Positions 24,415-36,744 of a stretch of 64,000 nt of DNA are shown here, piece after piece; position 1 is the first letter of the stretch, and each line of letters begins with the position of its first letter. This DNA comes from Welwitschia mirabilis. Lineage: Eukaryota; Gnetophyta; Gnetopsida; Welwitschiales. Made by a program: the position numbers and the translations under genes. The notes under the pieces were generated by a model. That model had not been told where the DNA came from and did no database searches. It saw only the letters and a list, made by a program, of their open reading frames with translations. Where the stretch lies: NCBI GenBank assembly GCA_051453625.1, contig JBOZIK010000001.1, forward strand, positions 264,837,251-264,901,250, read 5' to 3'.

Positions 24415-26180
24415 CTATATCTAACCCAACTCCTAAAAATTTGAACTTTTCTTCTGAAAGAGGCTTGGTAAACAGATCAATAAGTTGTTTATTTATAGAG
24501 ACATGATCACACTTGAACAAGAAAAACATCACAATGTAAATCATCTATGAAATTCAATTCCACTGATGCTAAGTCAAGAGGAAAATTGTAAGCATTTTGC
24601 TCATCCATAACATTTAGACCAAGATTAGCATGATTGATTATATTAGTTCATGTATTAATTACATAACCTTGACTATCAACTACAAAACCTATTCTCTAAT
24701 AAAGTGATACTTGATGTCAATATCTTAGTTCTTGAATGCTACATAGGATTCCTAACAATGTTGATGATGCTATTATTGTTACATAAGATTTAATTGCTTG
24801 TCAATGTAACTACATAATTGTGTAAGATGTGCATCATCCATAATAATTGAGTGCAGTATGCTCTAGTGGATATGTACTTGGCTCTAGCCATGAAGAGGAA
24901 TATCAAGCTTTGTTTCTTGAAACTCTAAGAAACTAGACAATTCCCAATAAAGTGACATGTTTAACTTGTACTTTTCCTGTCATTTGTGCATCTAGTTCAA
25001 TCTTCATCACAATACATAACTAGATCAAGTTAGGTATCACAAGAAAACCCAATACTGAAATTACTTGTATGTTTAAGATATCTAAAACTTCTTTTAATTA
25101 AAGAGAGATGAGATTTCTTAGGGTTAAATTGATATCGAGCATATATACCAATAATAAAAGAAATATTAGGTCTACTGAATGTTAAATATAATAAACTACT
25201 AATCATACCTATATACATTAATTGATTTATAGATTTACCTAATTCATTCTTGCTGATTTTTATAGATGTAGACATAAAGGTGTAAATCTCTTTCGCTTGA
25301 TCAAGTTTGTACTTATTTAAAAGTTCCTTAATATATTTCGATTGACTTAAAAAATATCATTCTCAAGATGTTTAATCTACAAGCTTAAGAAAAAATTGAG
25401 CTCTTTAAGCATGCTCATTTTAAATTCTATTTGTAAAATTTTAGATAATTTAAGCGTTAGATTCTTAGTAGTTGCCCCAAAAACTATGCCATCAATGTAT
25501 ATTTATAGGACAAGTATGTCTTTATTAGTTCTTGAAATAAATAAAGTGGAATTAAGATTACTGATTTTAAAGCAATTTCTAATAAAAAAATTCATAATTA
25601 CTAGGCTCTTGGAGCTTGCTTAAGATCATTTAAAGCCTTTTTAAGCTTGAACATATGTTTTGGATTATTGAAAATAATGAACCCTAATGATTGCTTAAAA
25701 TAAACTTCTTCTTTAATAAAACCATTTAAAAAAGTACTTTATACATTCATTTGAAATAGTTTAATGTTTATAGCACAAGAATAAGCTAACAATAATCTAA
25801 TAGATTCAAGCCTAGCTATAGGAGCATAGGTCGCTTCATAGTCTATGCCTTCTTCTTAACTATATCCTTGTGCTACTAATCTAGCTTTGTTCTAAACTAT
25901 TGTGCCTAATTCATATAAATTTATTTTTATAAATTCATTTTGTATTGATGATGTGTTTACATTATGGTTTTGGCACTAAGTTTCATACTTCATTTCTTTT
26001 AAACTATAGGAGTTTCTTTTACATAACTTCTAATCATTTCTTATGCTGCTCTGATTTAGCTATATTTCTAGGTTCAATATGAGATATAAAATAGAAATGA
26101 GCATAAATATTGTTTATACCTTATCTAGTGCTTATCTTCGAATCTAAATTTTTAATGATTTGATCAGTTAGATGATTCCT
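24415..26180 (-). pseudogene. pol: Copia-A reverse transcriptase and RNase H (degenerate)
   Basis: The RT would copy element RNA and the RNase H would remove the RNA strand. On the minus strand the order is 'IARLESIRLLLAYSCA' near 25830, FKLKKALNDLKQAPRA near 25635, then the active site YIDG-IVFGAT at 25488-25499, where the second catalytic Asp of YVDD is Gly. Next is the 'GMISSLLYLTFSRPNISF' block (25275-25030 open), and at the RNase H end DLFTKPLSEEKFKFL near 24470. Many stops and shifts occur. The N-terminal part of RT runs into the N gap at 26267. Confidence 0.8.
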
Positions 26181-26266
26181 TATAATTCTGAGGAAAAGAA
26201 ATGAACAATTTGAGAAGTGGTATGTTTAGAAGTATTACTAATCTCCTCGTCATTAGCTTTCCTTGT

Positions 26267-27088
26267 NNNNNNNNNNNNNNNNNNNNNNNNNNNNNNNNNN
26301 NNNNNNNNNNNNNNNNNNNNNNNNNNNNNNNNNNNNNNNNNNNNNNNNNNNNNNNNNNNNNNNNNNNNNNNNNNNNNNNNNNNNNNNNNNNNNNNNNNNN
26401 NNNNNNNNNNNNNNNNNNNNNNNNNNNNNNNNNNNNNNNNNNNNNNNNNNNNNNNNNNNNNNNNNNNNNNNNNNNNNNNNNNNNNNNNNNNNNNNNNNNN
26501 NNNNNNNNNNNNNNNNNNNNNNNNNNNNNNNNNNNNNNNNNNNNNNNNNNNNNNNNNNNNNNNNNNNNNNNNNNNNNNNNNNNNNNNNNNNNNNNNNNNN
26601 NNNNNNNNNNNNNNNNNNNNNNNNNNNNNNNNNNNNNNNNNNNNNNNNNNNNNNNNNNNNNNNNNNNNNNNNNNNNNNNNNNNNNNNNNNNNNNNNNNNN
26701 NNNNNNNNNNNNNNNNNNNNNNNNNNNNNNNNNNNNNNNNNNNNNNNNNNNNNNNNNNNNNNNNNNNNNNNNNNNNNNNNNNNNNNNNNNNNNNNNNNNN
26801 NNNNNNNNNNNNNNNNNNNNNNNNNNNNNNNNNNNNNNNNNNNNNNNNNNNNNNNNNNNNNNNNNNNNNNNNNNNNNNNNNNNNNNNNNNNNNNNNNNNN
26901 NNNNNNNNNNNNNNNNNNNNNNNNNNNNNNNNNNNNNNNNNNNNNNNNNNNNNNNNNNNNNNNNNNNNNNNNNNNNNNNNNNNNNNNNNNNNNNNNNNNN
27001 NNNNNNNNNNNNNNNNNNNNNNNNNNNNNNNNNNNNNNNNNNNNNNNNNNNNNNNNNNNNNNNNNNNNNNNNNNNNNNNNNNNNNNNN
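26267..27088. other. Assembly gap (822 N) inside Copia-A pol
   Basis: The gap falls between the integrase and RT parts of Copia-A, so it probably hides the integrase C-terminus and the start of RT. Open frames crossing it are artefacts of N. Confidence 0.9.
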
Positions 27089-27890
27089 CTTTGGTTTTTG
27101 AATAATATCCAATAAAAATATCATGCATACCTTTAGGCTATAATTTTCCTAGATTCTGTAATTCAAGATAATACATTTACTATAAAAGACCTTGAAATAC
27201 TTAACCATTGGCTTCTTACCATTCCATAGTTCATAAGACATACTTTAATTACTAGCCCTTAGAAATATCCCATTTGAAATGTAGTAACTAGTATTTACTA
27301 CCTCAACCAAAAACCATCTTAGAAGATTATGTTCTCCTAGCATTATTGTTACCATTTCTACTGAAACTCTAATCTTTTTTTCTACCATTCCATTTTGCTA
27401 AGGTATTCAAGGAGTTAAAAACTAATGAAATATCCCATAGTTATTACAAAAGTTAATAAAATTTTTTGTTTTTAAACTCACCTTCGTGATTAGAGCTAAT
27501 TTATTTTATCATGAGGCCTTTGTAATTTGAATTTTTCTATAAAGATAAAAAAATCTTATCAAACACATCAGATTTAGAATGTAAAAATTTAACCTAGGTA
27601 TATCTAATAAAATCATCAAAAACTTTCATAAAATATCTATTATCATCTCGAATTTAAACATTTGTATACCCTAATAAATCTAATTTTAACACATATAGAG
27701 GTTCTTTTAAGGATAACTCAGATTTAGCTTTGAAGGAAAATTTTATGATTTTTCTTGCTTGATGATGTTCAAACAATTCAAAATTAGAGAAGCTAAGTTT
27801 GCATAAACCTCTAACCAACTCTTGTTGATATATAATTCATAAGTTTGAAACATTTGAATAACTAATTTTTTTTATGTCAAAGATGTTTTT
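27089..27890 (-). pseudogene. int: Copia-A integrase (degenerate)
   Basis: This is the DDE integrase that would insert the cDNA. Minus-strand fragments align in order with copia integrases: a HHQ-type zinc-binding remnant near 27765, 'LYVLKLDLLGYTN' with the first catalytic Asp near 27690, 'FDDFIRYT', 'SNHEGEFKN' where the second catalytic Asp is Asn, and 'LAKWNGRKKD', where the usual PQQNGVVERKN Glu position is lost. Frequent stops and frameshifts show it is dead. Confidence 0.7.
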
Positions 27891-27897
27891 GACACTC

Positions 27898-28290
27898 TTA
27901 AATGAAACCACATAGCTCTTCATCATTAGTTTTACATCCTATGGAATATAGCTTTTCTAGACAATGGACAACTAAGAGTTTCTTATTGCTAGAAATGCTC
28001 TTTACTACATACTTATTTTTATTAAAAATTACTATATTCCCTTTGTCACACATTTGAGAAATACTTAAAAGATTGTGCTTAAGGCCCTCCACATATAAAA
28101 CATCATTAATTTGAAAAATATTATATTCACATACCATTCCTTTTTCCTTGATGGCTACTTTTCGATTATCACCAAAGGAAACCTCTCCTCCATTATAGTT
28201 AATAAGTGTATGAAACTTTCTTCTATTACCTATAATATTTCTTAAATAACCAATATCTAAAAATCATCTAGAATTATCATTCTTTTAAGA
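27898..28290 (-). pseudogene. Copia-A protease end and GAG-pre-integrase domain
   Basis: On the minus strand a degraded protease active site reads FLDIGYLRNII, with Ser of the D-S-G triad now Ile. It is followed by 'GEVSFGDNRKVAIK' and the open stretch 28137-27898 carrying INDVLYVEGLKHNLLSISQM, the hallmark of the GAG-pre-integrase domain. This is one of the clearest copia signatures in the window. Confidence 0.85.
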
Positions 28291-28379
28291 GAAATTTGAA
28301 TAAATAAGCATTTAAGAGAATCCTTTTTAATCATCTTTGTTTGGTGAGAGGCTGATTATTTATTGCTTTTAGTCTCCAT

Positions 28380-29858
28380 AGGAATCTTTCACTTTTATAA
28401 CGAAATTTTTTTTTCTTTTTGATGGGATAAGAAGATATACATTTCTTAGGAATCCATAATACAAACATTGAGTATTAAAAAAATTTGAATTATTTAACTT
28501 TAAATCATACCTCTTGTGACTTGTATTTACCTCGTTGTAGTGGTATAAGGTAGTCAAATTGAGTTTTCTTATAGCCTCTAAATCCCTTATTAATATTAAG
28601 ATCGTTTTATTTGCACCTACAAGATTTTCAATAGCCTTATCTAGCTCTTTATTAACTAAGTCAAGTTTAGCTTATAAAAATAGTAATTTAGATATTAAAT
28701 ATTTATTTTTATAGGCTATAACTTCATAGTAGAAATACAATTATTCATAAGATTTTTCAATATTTTTAGAATGTTCAAGAATTATCTTATTCTTATTAGA
28801 GATTGTGTGCTCATCCTTGGTAGTTGATATGGATGCATATTCTTTAGTGATATCTAACAATCTGCAATCCTCTTCTTCATTTTAAAATGCTTCTAAATTA
28901 GATTCTTCCTAATCATTCCAAGTAAATTTGAGAGACTTCTTCCCTTTATTTTTAGCTTTTCTTGAATTGGCAAATTTAGCCATTATGTGTCCAAAACCCT
29001 TGCACTCAAAGCATTTTAGAGGGTTTTTATTTTTATCAAAGTCCTTAAAGGAATTTTTATTCTCCATATGATCCTCATTTTCATTAAATCTTATTACTCT
29101 AGATTCTTTTGGTTTTCTTAGAAATCTTCTAATGTTTCTGGTTGGTACTGCTAATTTCTCATCATCTTCTTCATTACTGAAACCTTCTTGGTAGTGATTT
29201 TAGCATTTCAAGGTAATATTCTTTGTCTTGGACTCATTATCATTCATAATAATAGCTTCATATGCAATCAATGATCCTTCGATCTTCTCTAAATTCATGG
29301 TTCTTGTATTTTTGCTCTCTTCAATTGCAATAATCTTCAATCTAAAGCACCTATGCAAGCTACTCAAGATTTTCTCATAGCTCTTTACTCTGGAATATTT
29401 TCTCCATGATTCCACATTGTATTTACAATGTCTACAACATTGGTTGTATATTTAGTGATGAATTCATGTTCCTTCATTCTAATGTTTTTGAATTAAGTTG
29501 TTAAATATTATAATTTGGAATTTTTTACAATACTCATACCTTCATAAGCAATCTTGAGAATATCTCAAATTTCTTTTGTAGAGGAAAAATTGACTACTTG
29601 GCTATACTTATCTAAACTAAGGGCACAAATTAGAGAATTCATCACTTTTATATTGAGATTAGATTTTTTCTTCTATTCATTAGACAAATCTACCAAAGGA
29701 ATAGTGGGTTCAGAATAACTACACATGATACTATCCTAGATATTCAAATCAAGAGATTTTAAAAATATCATTATTTTGGTTTTCCAAAAGGAGTAGTTTA
29801 ACCCATTGAAATAAGGTGGACTTAATATCGAATGATCTCAATTAGTGATAGATCCCAT
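28380..29858 (-). pseudogene. gag: Copia-A gag (degenerate)
   Basis: The ATG at 29858 (minus) begins MGSIT, followed by 'YFNGLNYSFWKTKIMIFL', the usual copia gag opening. The UBN2-type middle includes an open stretch at 29415-29200. A zinc knuckle at about 28969-29013 reads CFECKGFGHIMAKF, with the last Cys changed to Phe. The long Lys/Glu-rich tail typical of SIRE gag follows toward 28380, with many stops. Confidence 0.75.
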
Positions 29859-29895
29859 TTGATCACTTAGAGTGGTGAAGCTCTATCAAGAGTAA

Positions 29896-29910
29896 CCTAC
29901 TCTGATACCA
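29896..29910 (-). other. Copia-A primer-binding site (tRNA-iMet)
   Basis: On the minus strand this reads TGGTATCAGAGTAGG, a 12-base match to the initiator-Met tRNA 3' end with one change. It sits two bases from the LTR. Confidence 0.9.
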
Positions 29911-29912
29911 AT

Positions 29913-31062
29913 TGAAATTCCTAGAGGGGGGTGAATAGGAATAGTAATAAACAACTAAATTCAAAAACCTATTCTTCAATAAATATTAATCAGCTCTTTA
30001 AATAATAAAATTTCTGTAAAATTTACAAAATAAGAAAAATAATTAGCCCACATGATTTATAGTGATTTGGCAATGTGCCTACTACACTCTTTAAGGAGAG
30101 ATAGTGATGTCATCTTTCCTCATTACCTTATGGTTCTTAAACTAATGATTTTTGGTCTGCTTATTAATCCTGTATACAATAGTGATGATTTTTAGACTTA
30201 TTATCAACCTTTCATAGCTTGGTATCTTTTAAAGGCTTAGACTCAATCACAAAAAAGAGATAGGAAATGAGAATGTACCTCAAGCACAGATGAAACAAAG
30301 TAGGAGCTATTTAGAATAATTACACAAGATTAGATAATAGATTATATAGATCACTAAAGATTGGTTTTGTGTTCACTTTGTAGAATTGTGTAAGTATGTA
30401 ACAAAACAAAATAGATTTTAGCTCTTTTAAAGAGAAAAGAAAAAAGCCTATTGAATGGAAACCTAGAATGATGGTTCTAAGACATGATTATCAGAGATTT
30501 CAAACAAATTTTCATTTCCAAAAATTTTGAAGGTACACAAGAAGAAATATCTATTAAAAAACACTGCACATTCATTTGTTGCTAACTATTTTCCAAATAG
30601 TTTGAAAGAGAGGATATTTACCTTAAAAGATGAAGATGTCCTTACTTCCAAAGGGATAGATATCTACCATTAATTTGGTGCAGATGTCCACACTACTGCA
30701 TGTTTGGGGACATTTACCTTAGAAAGGAGAGGACATCTGCACCTATCATAGGTGTAAACTAAGGGAAAATAGAAATAAAGGGGGGATATCTAGGTTTCTT
30801 AGAGTAGGAATGTCCATCTTAAGAAATTATAGTCACATTTTTCCACAAGGAAAGGGGATGTCTAAATTATTTGAGTGGGGAGATCTAGCCTAAGATATGT
30901 CATAAATACATTTTTTCTATAAGAAGATGGGATGATTTTTTAGTTTTGAGTGGTACATGAAAGAGAGATTCTCCCTTTATCTTAACCCAACTGTGATGAG
31001 AGATTGCCACCTTATTACTTGATTCTTATAACTATTTACATCATTAAAATCTTTTAATTATA
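29913..31062 (-). repeat. Copia-A 5' LTR
   Basis: It is 1150 bases, starting (plus strand) TGAAATTCC and ending TTATA where the mate has TTACA. It contains at least six variants of a GATGTCC/GGACATC motif at 30638-30900. It gives the uninterrupted version of the site into which Gypsy-2 inserted in the other LTR. Confidence 0.85.
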
Positions 31063-31330
31063 TCACTCAGGGTAGCTTAATTGAATCAAGAAAATATAAA
31101 TTAGATGATCGAACCCTTTTGAAGAAGTAAATTGAGGTAATAAAACAGTTGAAAGAAACGAAAAAGTTACAGGTTGAATCAGAATTAGATATTGTTGAAA
31201 AGAAGAAAACAAAACATCAAAGAAAATAATGTAAATTATTAGAGGAATAAAAAATGTCTAAATATGAGGGTATTACATTTAGATCTTAGCCAAGATTAGG
31301 AAATCTCTTTAATTATTTAGATAACTAATA
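31063..31330 (+). pseudogene. Unrecognised coding-like relic, right part
   Basis: After the target-site duplication tcact the sequence resumes with Lys/Glu-rich coding-like text (KLQVESELDIVEKKKTKHQRK-like, about 31160-31230), in the style of the basic tail before 12256. It is probably the continuation of the locus that Copia-A split. Confidence 0.3.
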
Positions 31331-31599
31331 GATTTTAGAAGTTCAATAAAAATAAATAACTCTAATTTAAATTATTAAGAATAAAAATATTTGTAAAATA
31401 AATGATGATAAAGCTATAAATCATTGCATGATATTTCTTTAATATTATTTAGAGTTATTATTTTAAAGATGTAGTTAATTTTAAACTTTACTATCTCTTA
31501 TGCATGTTTATCTAATTGATGTAGTTTGACTCTGGATACTTTGAGTTAACTTGGAATTTACCTATAGCTTAATACATATATCTTCTTTGAGTTATATTT

Positions 31600-33690
31600 A
31601 TTTATGTAGGAGTTATAATGTGTAATGATCATGTTATTTCATTTCATGTAGTTTAATTTAATTAATACATATTATGATGTTATTGTTTACACCCAGTGGT
31701 CAAACATGGAAAGGAAGGGTTAAGGTATCCTAAACCCCTTGTAGTAAACCTAAATCCTACTATCAGTTTTACTATTAGTCCTTGTTTATAAATACCTAGA
31801 TCCCTTGTTAGTAGAGCCATATTCTTAAAATTAATCATGTGGAGCCTATGTTAGATAGGAGTACTTGGATTTGCTAAGAGTGGATGTGGTTCATAACCCT
31901 CTATTTTAATTTTTTCATGCCATTTTATTTCTTGTATCTTATAAATTGAATGATGTAATATGCCTTGCATGATCTATGTGTGTTTTGATGTGCCATGTAA
32001 TCTCATAGTCTTTTATAACTCTTATGTTAATTTACTAAGAGTATTATTGAGTTTAAGTTTATGAACACCTTGTAAAATCTTCAGTGAACTTTTCGATAAC
32101 TTGCTATGTGTCTTCCTTATCTAGCCCTTTTTGTGAGACTTGTACTTAAGTATACTGAATGATCATTAACCTATGTGAAAATAAATTAAGAATGATAATA
32201 CTAGCCACAGTAACCACTTATATGGACTTTAAAAAGTTTAAATTTCTATTGCAAGTTCCAAAGCCATGGGATTAGACTGCCAGGGCTAAAAGGAAAGATA
32301 TGTGCACATGTATATGATTCTATCCCCTTCTTGGTAGGGTGCATCTAGATTACTGGATTATAATTGAATAACTGTAAAGAAGATAATGTAAACTAATGGA
32401 GGTATTCATCATATATCTTGTTGTGTAGGCCTTATCTTATCATGGAAACCTTCCTTCCAATCTAGTCCTTAATGTAGACCACACTGGAAACTGTAGTGAA
32501 TTGTAGTTCTCACACCACTTGTACTTGTGTAAGAGTAAATGCAAATGAAGAGATAAGCAAGAGTTAGTGATTATTATTTGGGTATCTTATAGATTTCCAT
32601 TTCAGTAATTATGCAGCTATTTTTATGATCATGTTGTGCTTTGTAATTGTTGCATGTTCCATCTTGGAATTGTTGAAGAAACAGTAAATTTTAGTGTAAT
32701 GTTTTAGTTTATGGAATAAAGTACTTTTCTTATTAGAGATATTTATTATAGATCTTATTTTTAGTATTTGTTAAAATAAAGTATTTGTTTTCTTACAATT
32801 GTATTATAGAAAGANNNNNNNNNNNNNNNNNNNNNNNNNNNNNNNNNNNNNNNNNNNNNNNNNNNNNNNNNNNNNNNNNNNNNNNNNNNNNNNNNNNNNN
32901 NNNNNNNNNNNNNNTAGTAGTTATTGTTTGGGTGTCATCTACATGTTTGTTTTAGTTATTATGTAGTTATTTTATGATCATGTTATGCTTTGAAATTATT
33001 TCATATTTCATGTTGAAATTGTTGAAGAAAAAGTGAATTTTAGTGTAATGTTTTAGTTTATGCAATAAAGAACTTTTCTTATTAGAGATATCTATTATGG
33101 ATCTTATTTTCAATATTTGTTAAAGTAAAGTACTTGTTTTCTTACAATTGTATTATAAAGAGATATTTTAATTAATTTTAATATTAGTCTTGANNNNNNN
33201 NNNNNNNNNNNNNNNNNNNNNNNNNNNNNNNNNNNNNNNNNNNNNNNNNNNNNNNNNNNNNNNNNNNNNNNNNNNNNNNNNNNNNNNNNNNNNNNNNNNN
33301 NNNNNNNNNNNNNNNNNNNNNNNNNNNNNNNNNNNNNNNNNNNNNNNNNNNNNNNNNNNNNNNNNNNNNNNNNNNNNNNNNNNNNNNNNNNNNNNNNNNN
33401 NNNNNNNNNNNNNNNNNNNNNNNNNNNNNNNNNNNNNNNNNNNNNNNNNNNNNNNNNNNNNNNNNNNNNNNNNNNNNNNNNNNNNNNNNNNNNNNNNNNN
33501 NNNNNNNNNNNNNNNNNNNNNNNNNNNNNNNNNNNNNNNNNNNNNNNNNNNNNNNNNATGTAATAAAGTAGTTTTTTATTGTAGATATATATTATGGATG
33601 TTATTTTTACTATTTATTAAAATAAAGTGCTGTTTTTCTTGCAATTATATTGTAGAAAGAGAGTTTAGTTAATTTTAATGTTAATTTTGA
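31600..33690 (+). repeat. LTR-like block with three repeated segments
   Basis: 31640-32780 resembles 1840-3230, with a TATA-like 'tttataaatacc' at about 31785. The segment 32540-32814 is repeated at 32915-33190 and partly at 33558-33690, each copy carrying 'tgtaatgttttagttta'-like and 'aataaagta' text and separated by N runs of 100 and 364. These may be tandem LTR ends or overlapping contig ends. Confidence 0.4.
33194..33557. other. Assembly gap (364 N)
   Basis: The gap is flanked by copies of the repeat described for 31600-33690. Nothing coding can be inferred. Confidence 0.9.
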
Positions 33691-33699
33691 AGATCAAAT

Positions 33700-34453
33700 A
33701 TTACTTATTAGCTATGGTGAATTATTGATGGACTAAATATGATATCTTATGCTTATCGTTGAATGATTATTTAAACATTTTATTAAATCTTAAGTTATAA
33801 TTCTTAAGTTCACATAGAGAGTAATAAATAGTAAATTAACTATCAATTTAACTAACCCTTCCTCTAGAAATACTTAAGAGGTAGACTTATTAAATAAACC
33901 TTAATTTATTTAAATTACATGAGGGAATATGATTATAATTGGGGACTTATTATTAATACTCTTAGTTATAATACATCTTAAGAAATCTTGTGGAAATTGT
34001 AGTTAGCATAAGAGAATGTCTAGTTAGAAGTAGAGATCAACTCTTGATAAGTAAGATTTTATTCACCTCTCTTTTACTTCTCCAGACATAAAAACCTAGG
34101 ATAAGCAGCTAGAAGAGATAATGATAAAAGTTGTTTAAGATCTAAAGATGTAAAAACTTTGCATTATTATATTATAATTTTTGACTCCATTTAATTAAGT
34201 TTAACCTTTACTTATATGAAAATTTTATTGACATACAAAAATAAAAGCCCCCTTCCTCGAGCTATGTGCACTGAGTTTGATCCTTGGTGAGCACTGCATC
34301 CTATACCCTCTTACTCTGGTGCCTTTTCCACTAAGGCCCTTAACTTCTCTGATATACCTGCCTCACCCTAAGTTCACTTGCCTATTGCACCTTCATCCAG
34401 TGCTCTCTATGCCTCCCTTTCATTCACTCGTGGTCTTCTTCATTAGAGCAGGT
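33700..34453. other. Left flank of Copia-B; no recognised gene
   Basis: It is AT-rich to about 34240, then becomes distinctly richer in C and G up to the insertion point at 34453. The same texture resumes after Copia-B (41118-41760). A short open frame at 34277-34459 has no recognisable content. Confidence 0.4.
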
Positions 34454-34918
34454 TATTGAAATAATGGATCTACATACAATGTATATTGGTTTATTATGAT
34501 TATTCAGTTATAATTGATTATTTGATTACAACTATATAGTATGTGCTATCATACGATGTGGCCCAAATAAATTTCATCCACTCAAGTTAAGGTTAAGTGA
34601 GCATTAAAATCATCTTGTAGAGTATGAATCCATATTTATGTATAGATATCCAATTGGTTTATTTCTAATTAATGATGGGCTGATTAGAAATAAGGGTCTA
34701 TAAATTGATAAGATTATGGTTCCTAGTTGAATGACATAGTCTCATACTAATATTCCATCATCAGAAAAAGAAAACACTAATGCTCATATTAATTGGAAGA
34801 CACATAACCCAAAGGGAATTCAATGGAGTCAGGTACGCTTCCGTCTTTTTGTTATAATCTAGATAATTCGAGATGAAGATTAAAGTTTATTATTTGATTA
34901 TGGAATTTAATTCCTATA
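34454..34918 (+). repeat. Copia-B 5' LTR
   Basis: It aligns closely with 40675-41117: 'ctacatacaatgtatat', 'tatgtgctatcata', 'atccactcaagttaag', 'aataagggtctataaat', 'ttcaatggagtca'. The terminal TG is now TA, and CA is now TA at 34917-34918. Confidence 0.85.
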
Positions 34919-34920
34919 AG

Positions 34921-34932
34921 TGGTATCAGAGC
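34921..34932 (+). other. Copia-B primer-binding site (tRNA-iMet)
   Basis: 'tggtatcagagc' is an exact 12-base match to the initiator-Met primer site, two bases after the LTR. Confidence 0.95.
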
Positions 34933-35279
34933 TTCCTTCATATTAAATTATTTGGAATCCATTTTGTATTAAATTAATAGGAATTATTTTTATTAACATG
35001 TGATGAATATTCGATTTGTTTTGACTTTGGAATTGCATGAATCAGATTTACCAGTTTTTATGTAATTAGTAGTTTCAAATCTCCTTTAGAGTATTAATTT
35101 AGTTTGAATGTATTTGATTTTGATGCTGATGCTTTATCTAATTTATTTCAGTTTTATTTTTGAGTTTGCTTTTGCTACATATGATGACATATAATTCAGT
35201 TAAAATTTAAATTTTTGGCAATAAGGTTATAATTTTCTTGTATATCTAATATTCTAAATTAGTTAATTTATACAATACA

Positions 35280-36086
35280 NNNNNNNNNNNNNNNNNNNNN
35301 NNNNNNNNNNNNNNNNNNNNNNNNNNNNNNNNNNNNNNNNNNNNNNNNNNNNNNNNNNNNNNNNNNNNNNNNNNNNNNNNNNNNNNNNNNNNNNNNNNNN
35401 NNNNNNNNNNNNNNNNNNNNNNNNNNNNNNNNNNNNNNNNNNNNNNNNNNNNNNNNNNNNNNNNNNNNNNNNNNNNNNNNNNNNNNNNNNNNNNNNNNNN
35501 NNNNNNNNNNNNNNNNNNNNNNNNNNNNNNNNNNNNNNNNNNNNNNNNNNNNNNNNNNNNNNNNNNNNNNNNNNNNNNNNNNNNNNNNNNNNNNNNNNNN
35601 NNNNNNNNNNNNNNNNNNNNNNNNNNNNNNNNNNNNNNNNNNNNNNNNNNNNNNNNNNNNNNNNNNNNNNNNNNNNNNNNNNNNNNNNNNNNNNNNNNNN
35701 NNNNNNNNNNNNNNNNNNNNNNNNNNNNNNNNNNNNNNNNNNNNNNNNNNNNNNNNNNNNNNNNNNNNNNNNNNNNNNNNNNNNNNNNNNNNNNNNNNNN
35801 NNNNNNNNNNNNNNNNNNNNNNNNNNNNNNNNNNNNNNNNNNNNNNNNNNNNNNNNNNNNNNNNNNNNNNNNNNNNNNNNNNNNNNNNNNNNNNNNNNNN
35901 NNNNNNNNNNNNNNNNNNNNNNNNNNNNNNNNNNNNNNNNNNNNNNNNNNNNNNNNNNNNNNNNNNNNNNNNNNNNNNNNNNNNNNNNNNNNNNNNNNNN
36001 NNNNNNNNNNNNNNNNNNNNNNNNNNNNNNNNNNNNNNNNNNNNNNNNNNNNNNNNNNNNNNNNNNNNNNNNNNNNNNNNNNNNNN
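35280..36086. other. Assembly gap (807 N) in the Copia-B leader
   Basis: It lies between primer site and gag. It probably hides untranslated leader only, because gag begins at 36108 in the visible sequence. Confidence 0.85.
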
Positions 36087-36107
36087 GTTTTGATGTGTGC
36101 TTGTTTT

Positions 36108-36719
36108 ATGTTATCTTTAATGAATAATTCTACTAGAACAATATCTGCAAATATAAATTCCATTCCTATGCTTAATGGCATAAACTTCAGGATTTGGAAG
36201 GAGAATGTTATGATGGTTCTTGGTTGCATGGATCTAAACCTTGCACTTTAGGTTGAGCATCTTTCTACTCTTACAGATAAGAGTACCTCTAATGAAAAAA
36301 GGAACATGGAGAAGTGGGAACATTTAAATTACATGAGTCTTATGATCATGAAACATGTAATTCCAGAATCATTTAGGGACACTATGTCTAAAGAGGATAA
36401 TGCCAAACTATTTCTTGAAGAACTTGAAAAATGTTTTGCTAAAAATGAAAAGGAAAAAACAAGTACTCATCTAAATAGTATTATTTCCATGAGGTATAAA
36501 GGAATAAGAAACATAAGGGATTACATTATGGAGATGTCTCATCTTACTTCGAAACTAAAGGAACTCAAGCTAAATATATCCGAGGAATTACTTATGCACT
36601 TGGTTTTCATATCTCTTCCTAAACAATTCAATCAATTTAAGGTCAGTTACAACTGTCAAAAGGAGAAATGGACTCCTAATAAGCTCATTTCTCATTGTGT
36701 TAAGAGGAAGAGAGAATAA
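36108..36719 (+). pseudogene. gag: Copia-B gag, N-terminal part (UBN2 domain)
   Basis: The ATG at 36108 is in frame with the open stretch 36306-36719. The N-terminus has IPMLNGINFRIWKENVMMVL, the standard copia gag opening. It continues with LMIMKHVIPESFRDTMSKED, 'FLEELEKCFAKNEKEK' and 'YIMEMSHLTSKLKELKLNIS', all characteristic of the UBN2/DUF4219 capsid region. One in-frame TAG at 36249-36251 replaces a probable Gln. A frame change just after 36719 separates it from the zinc-knuckle part. Confidence 0.85.
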
Positions 36720-36744
36720 AGAAAGATAAGACAAAAAGTGCTTA

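Larger units (their letters stand above)
12257..31062 (-). mobile_element. Copia-A, SIRE-like LTR retrotransposon carrying a nested gypsy
   Basis: The element lies on the minus strand: 5' LTR 29913-31062, interior 22446-29912, 3' LTR 12257-13071 plus 22176-22445. The 3' LTR is interrupted by Gypsy-2. Gene order on the minus strand is gag, protease, integrase, RT, RNase H, then an accessory ORF. Target-site duplications are ccatt (12252-12256) and tcact (31063-31067), differing by two C/T transitions. The long gag, the polypurine-tract motif and the extra 3' ORF fit the SIRE/Maximus lineage. Every gene is disrupted. Confidence 0.8.

Noticed and set aside
34277-34459. Open frame of 60 codons before the Copia-B LTR
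   Set aside because: Short, Pro/Leu-rich and running into the LTR; nothing supports a gene.
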